From contig DAIDTN010000083.1 in NCBI GenBank assembly GCA_027457185.1, forward strand, positions 1 through 7,072: a stretch of 7,072 nucleotides of DNA. The letters are read 5' to 3'. This document shows, piece by piece, positions 5,521-7,072 of the stretch. The stretch is from Burkholderiales bacterium. GTDB lineage: Bacteria > Pseudomonadota > Gammaproteobacteria > Burkholderiales > SG8-39. The position numbers and the translations under genes are program-made. Numbering within the stretch: the stretch's first letter is position 1; the number at the start of each line of letters is the position of its first letter. Under the pieces are notes generated by a model. The model was not told where the DNA came from. It made no database searches and saw only the letters and a list, made by a program, of their open reading frames with translations.

Positions 5521-7072
5521 TCAGCGTGTGATGGTGATGGCGCCGGTCGAACCGTCGACGCGGATCATCATGCCGGTCTTGATGATCTTGGTCGCGTGCC
5601 CGGTGCCGACCACCGCCGGCATGCCGTACTCGCGGCATACGATCGCCGCGTGGCTCATCACGCCGCCGACATCGGTAACGCAGGCCCCGATCTTGGCAAA
5701 AGCCGGCGCCCAGGACGGCGACGTAGTCGGCGCGACCAGGATCTCTCCCTCCAGCAACTGGCCGACCTCGGCCACGGTCTTGCACACGCGCGCCCTGCCT
5801 TCCCTGATGCCCGGGCTTCCGGCAAAACCTTTGAGCTCGGTGATGGTGTTCGGATCCTTGACCTCCTGTACCGACGCCCAATCCGCCAGCGACTTGTTGG
5901 TCACGCCCCAGAGCACGATGGTGAAGGGCTCCTGGATCACCTCCGGCGCGGTGCCGATGGCAGGCGGCGGGCTCCATTCCTTGAATTTCTGCATCACGCC
6001 CTTGCGCCAGACGATTTCCTTCGGCCAGGTCTTGGTCCCGCGCGGCGTGACGCCGGTCGCCCAGGCAGTGACGATGTCCCAAAGTGCCGATTTGATTTCG
6101 TCGCGGCGCAGCAGCCAGATGTCCTCGACCTCCTCGATCACACCGTGTTCCTTCATGATTACGCCGACCTCGCGCATCTTGTTCCAGAACACCGAGTGGA
6201 ACCAGTGCTCGACATAAAACAGGTGGTTTTCCACATACGGGAACACGGTCTTGGCGCAGCCGAGCAGCTCGTCGAATTGCTTGCGGTCTTCATCCTTCTC
6301 GATCAGGTCGCGATATTCGGCGGTGATGCGGTCGCGCTCCGCGCGCACCTTTTCGGTCGGCCGGTCGAGGGAAATGCCCTGCTTCACTTTGCCGATGTAA
6401 GTGGCGATGCCCGACAGCGGCACATTCATCTGGTCGTTCCACGAGCGGTCGTGGTGGAACCAGCCGGTGCCGGTGGAAATATTGAACCAGGGCTCGCGCG
6501 CCAGGGAGAGCGACGTGAGCCACTCGACCCCTTTGGGCAGTTTTTTCAGCGCCGCCTCGACTACCGTCCATTCCGGGCTGAATGTGATGACCGAGTCCAC
6601 GCCCAGCTCGACCGCTTTCCTGGCCAGTTTCTTCAGTTCCTCGTCGGGCTGATACATGATCACGTCGACGCCCGAGATCATCTGCGTCACGCGCTGCGCC
6701 GGAATGCTCGGGGACAGCTTTTGCACGAAATCGAGGAAGAAGACGTAGGCGGCGTAACCGAGGTTGAGGAACTCGAAGTGGTACTGCCAGCACTTGATGC
6801 CGAGATTGATCAGGTCGTCGTAGTTCTTCAGCAGGTGGTAGCCCTTCGACTCGCCGATGGCATCGGTCACCACCGCCATGTCCTCCATCTCCGCGAGGCG
6901 CGGAATCTGCAGCGCCTCGAGCTCGCGTATGGTGGCCTCCATTTTCACTTTCCACTTGGCCTCGAGCGCATCCCAGTTCTTGTAGTAGTATCCGGCGCGT
7001 TCCATGAAGTTGGGCACGCGGCGGCCGATCTCCGCGGGGTCCTTGACCGGCACCGGCGAGATGTAGGGATAG
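5521..7072 (-). CDS. ppsA: Phenylphosphate synthase subunit A (phosphohistidine swivelling-domain protein), 5' end outside window
   Basis: The frame is open to the window edge, with codons for YPYISP before the in-frame GTG at 7053, so the true start lies upstream and that GTG should not be taken as the start. Residues below count from it (510 visible). The first ~400 residues are a helical, aromatic-rich region with FPYVENHLFYVEHWF (271-285) and EEVEDIWLL (307-315), of the kind found in PEP-utilising phosphotransferases. The swivelling phosphohistidine domain covers about 408-505: GFAGSPGIREGRARV, LVAPTTSPSWAPAF, then GGVMSHAAIVCREYGMPAVVG (463-483 in part). H468 (codon 5650-5652) is the expected phosphorylated His, matching His569 of Thauera protein 1 as I recall. 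It lies 42 residues from the C-terminus, so about 100 residues should be missing. The protein ends right after this domain and has no PEP/pyruvate barrel. Expected reaction with PpsB: phenol + ATP + water to phenylphosphate + AMP + Pi. A related phenolic such as catechol or cresol is possible. Confidence 0.87.
   Translation of the reverse strand, partial: YPYISPVPVKDPAEIGRRVPNFMERAGYYYKNWDALEAKWKVKMEATIRELEALQIPRLAEMEDMAVVTDAIGESKGYHLLKNYDDLINLGIKCWQYHFEFLNLGYAAYVFFLDFVQKLSPSIPAQRVTQMISGVDVIMYQPDEELKKLARKAVELGVDSVITFSPEWTVVEAALKKLPKGVEWLTSLSLAREPWFNISTGTGWFHHDRSWNDQMNVPLSGIATYIGKVKQGISLDRPTEKVRAERDRITAEYRDLIEKDEDRKQFDELLGCAKTVFPYVENHLFYVEHWFHSVFWNKMREVGVIMKEHGVIEEVEDIWLLRRDEIKSALWDIVTAWATGVTPRGTKTWPKEIVWRKGVMQKFKEWSPPPAIGTAPEVIQEPFTIVLWGVTNKSLADWASVQEVKDPNTITELKGFAGSPGIREGRARVCKTVAEVGQLLEGEILVAPTTSPSWAPAFAKIGACVTDVGGVMSHAAIVCREYGMPAVVGTGHATKIIKTGMMIRVDGSTGAITITR

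Noticed and set aside
4535..6082. Long minus-strand open frame (515 codons) across the ppsA/ppsB junction
   Set aside because: It is a shifted-frame shadow of ppsA and ppsB, which both show conserved family motifs in their own frames. Its product is Arg/Gly/His-rich.
7051..7053. GTG as the start codon of ppsA
   Set aside because: The frame continues open upstream to the window edge, and the phospho-His position relative to Thauera protein 1 implies about 100 missing N-terminal residues.

Overview
The window carries a compact, GC-rich operon of six genes on the minus strand, read from the right edge to the left. Its signature is the two-part phosphotransferase phenylphosphate synthase (ppsA, ppsB). 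This enzyme starts anaerobic phenol degradation as described in Thauera aromatica and relatives. The GC-rich codon use and the gene content suggest a proteobacterium, most likely a Rhodocyclales-type betaproteobacterium that degrades aromatics without oxygen. That taxonomic placement is inference.

Layout in transcription order: ppsA (open at the right edge, stop at 5521), ppsB (5511-4384), a UbiD-family prenyl-FMN decarboxylase/carboxylase (4343-2829), a UPF0261/Tm-1-like ATP-binding protein of unknown role (2773-1469), a two-CBS-domain protein resembling PpsC (1472-789), and a UbiX/Pad1-type flavin prenyltransferase (754-149). Gaps are 9 to 55 nt, and one junction is a 4-nt ATGA overlap, so a single transcript is likely. 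Its promoter lies beyond position 7072. At the left edge the last 43 codons of an unidentified plus-strand gene (2-133) converge on the operon with 15 nt between the stops.

How the parts should fit together: PpsB binds ATP and passes a phosphoryl group to the catalytic histidine of PpsA (codon 5650-5652), which phosphorylates phenol or a related phenolic. The UbiD protein would then carboxylate the aryl phosphate, using prenylated FMN made by the UbiX protein. The CBS protein would stimulate or sense adenylates, as Thauera PpsC does.

Two points depart from the Thauera scheme as I recall it. First, ppsC is separated from ppsAB by ubiD and the UPF0261 gene, and UPF0261 is translationally coupled to the CBS gene. 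Second, no small PpcC-type or HAD-type PpcD carboxylase subunit, and no second UbiD, is visible here. The UPF0261 protein is the best candidate for an undescribed component. A strong 12-bp hairpin sits between the ubiD and UPF0261 genes. There is no stretch over 300 bases without a gene, and I see no tRNA, rRNA, CRISPR or insertion sequence.
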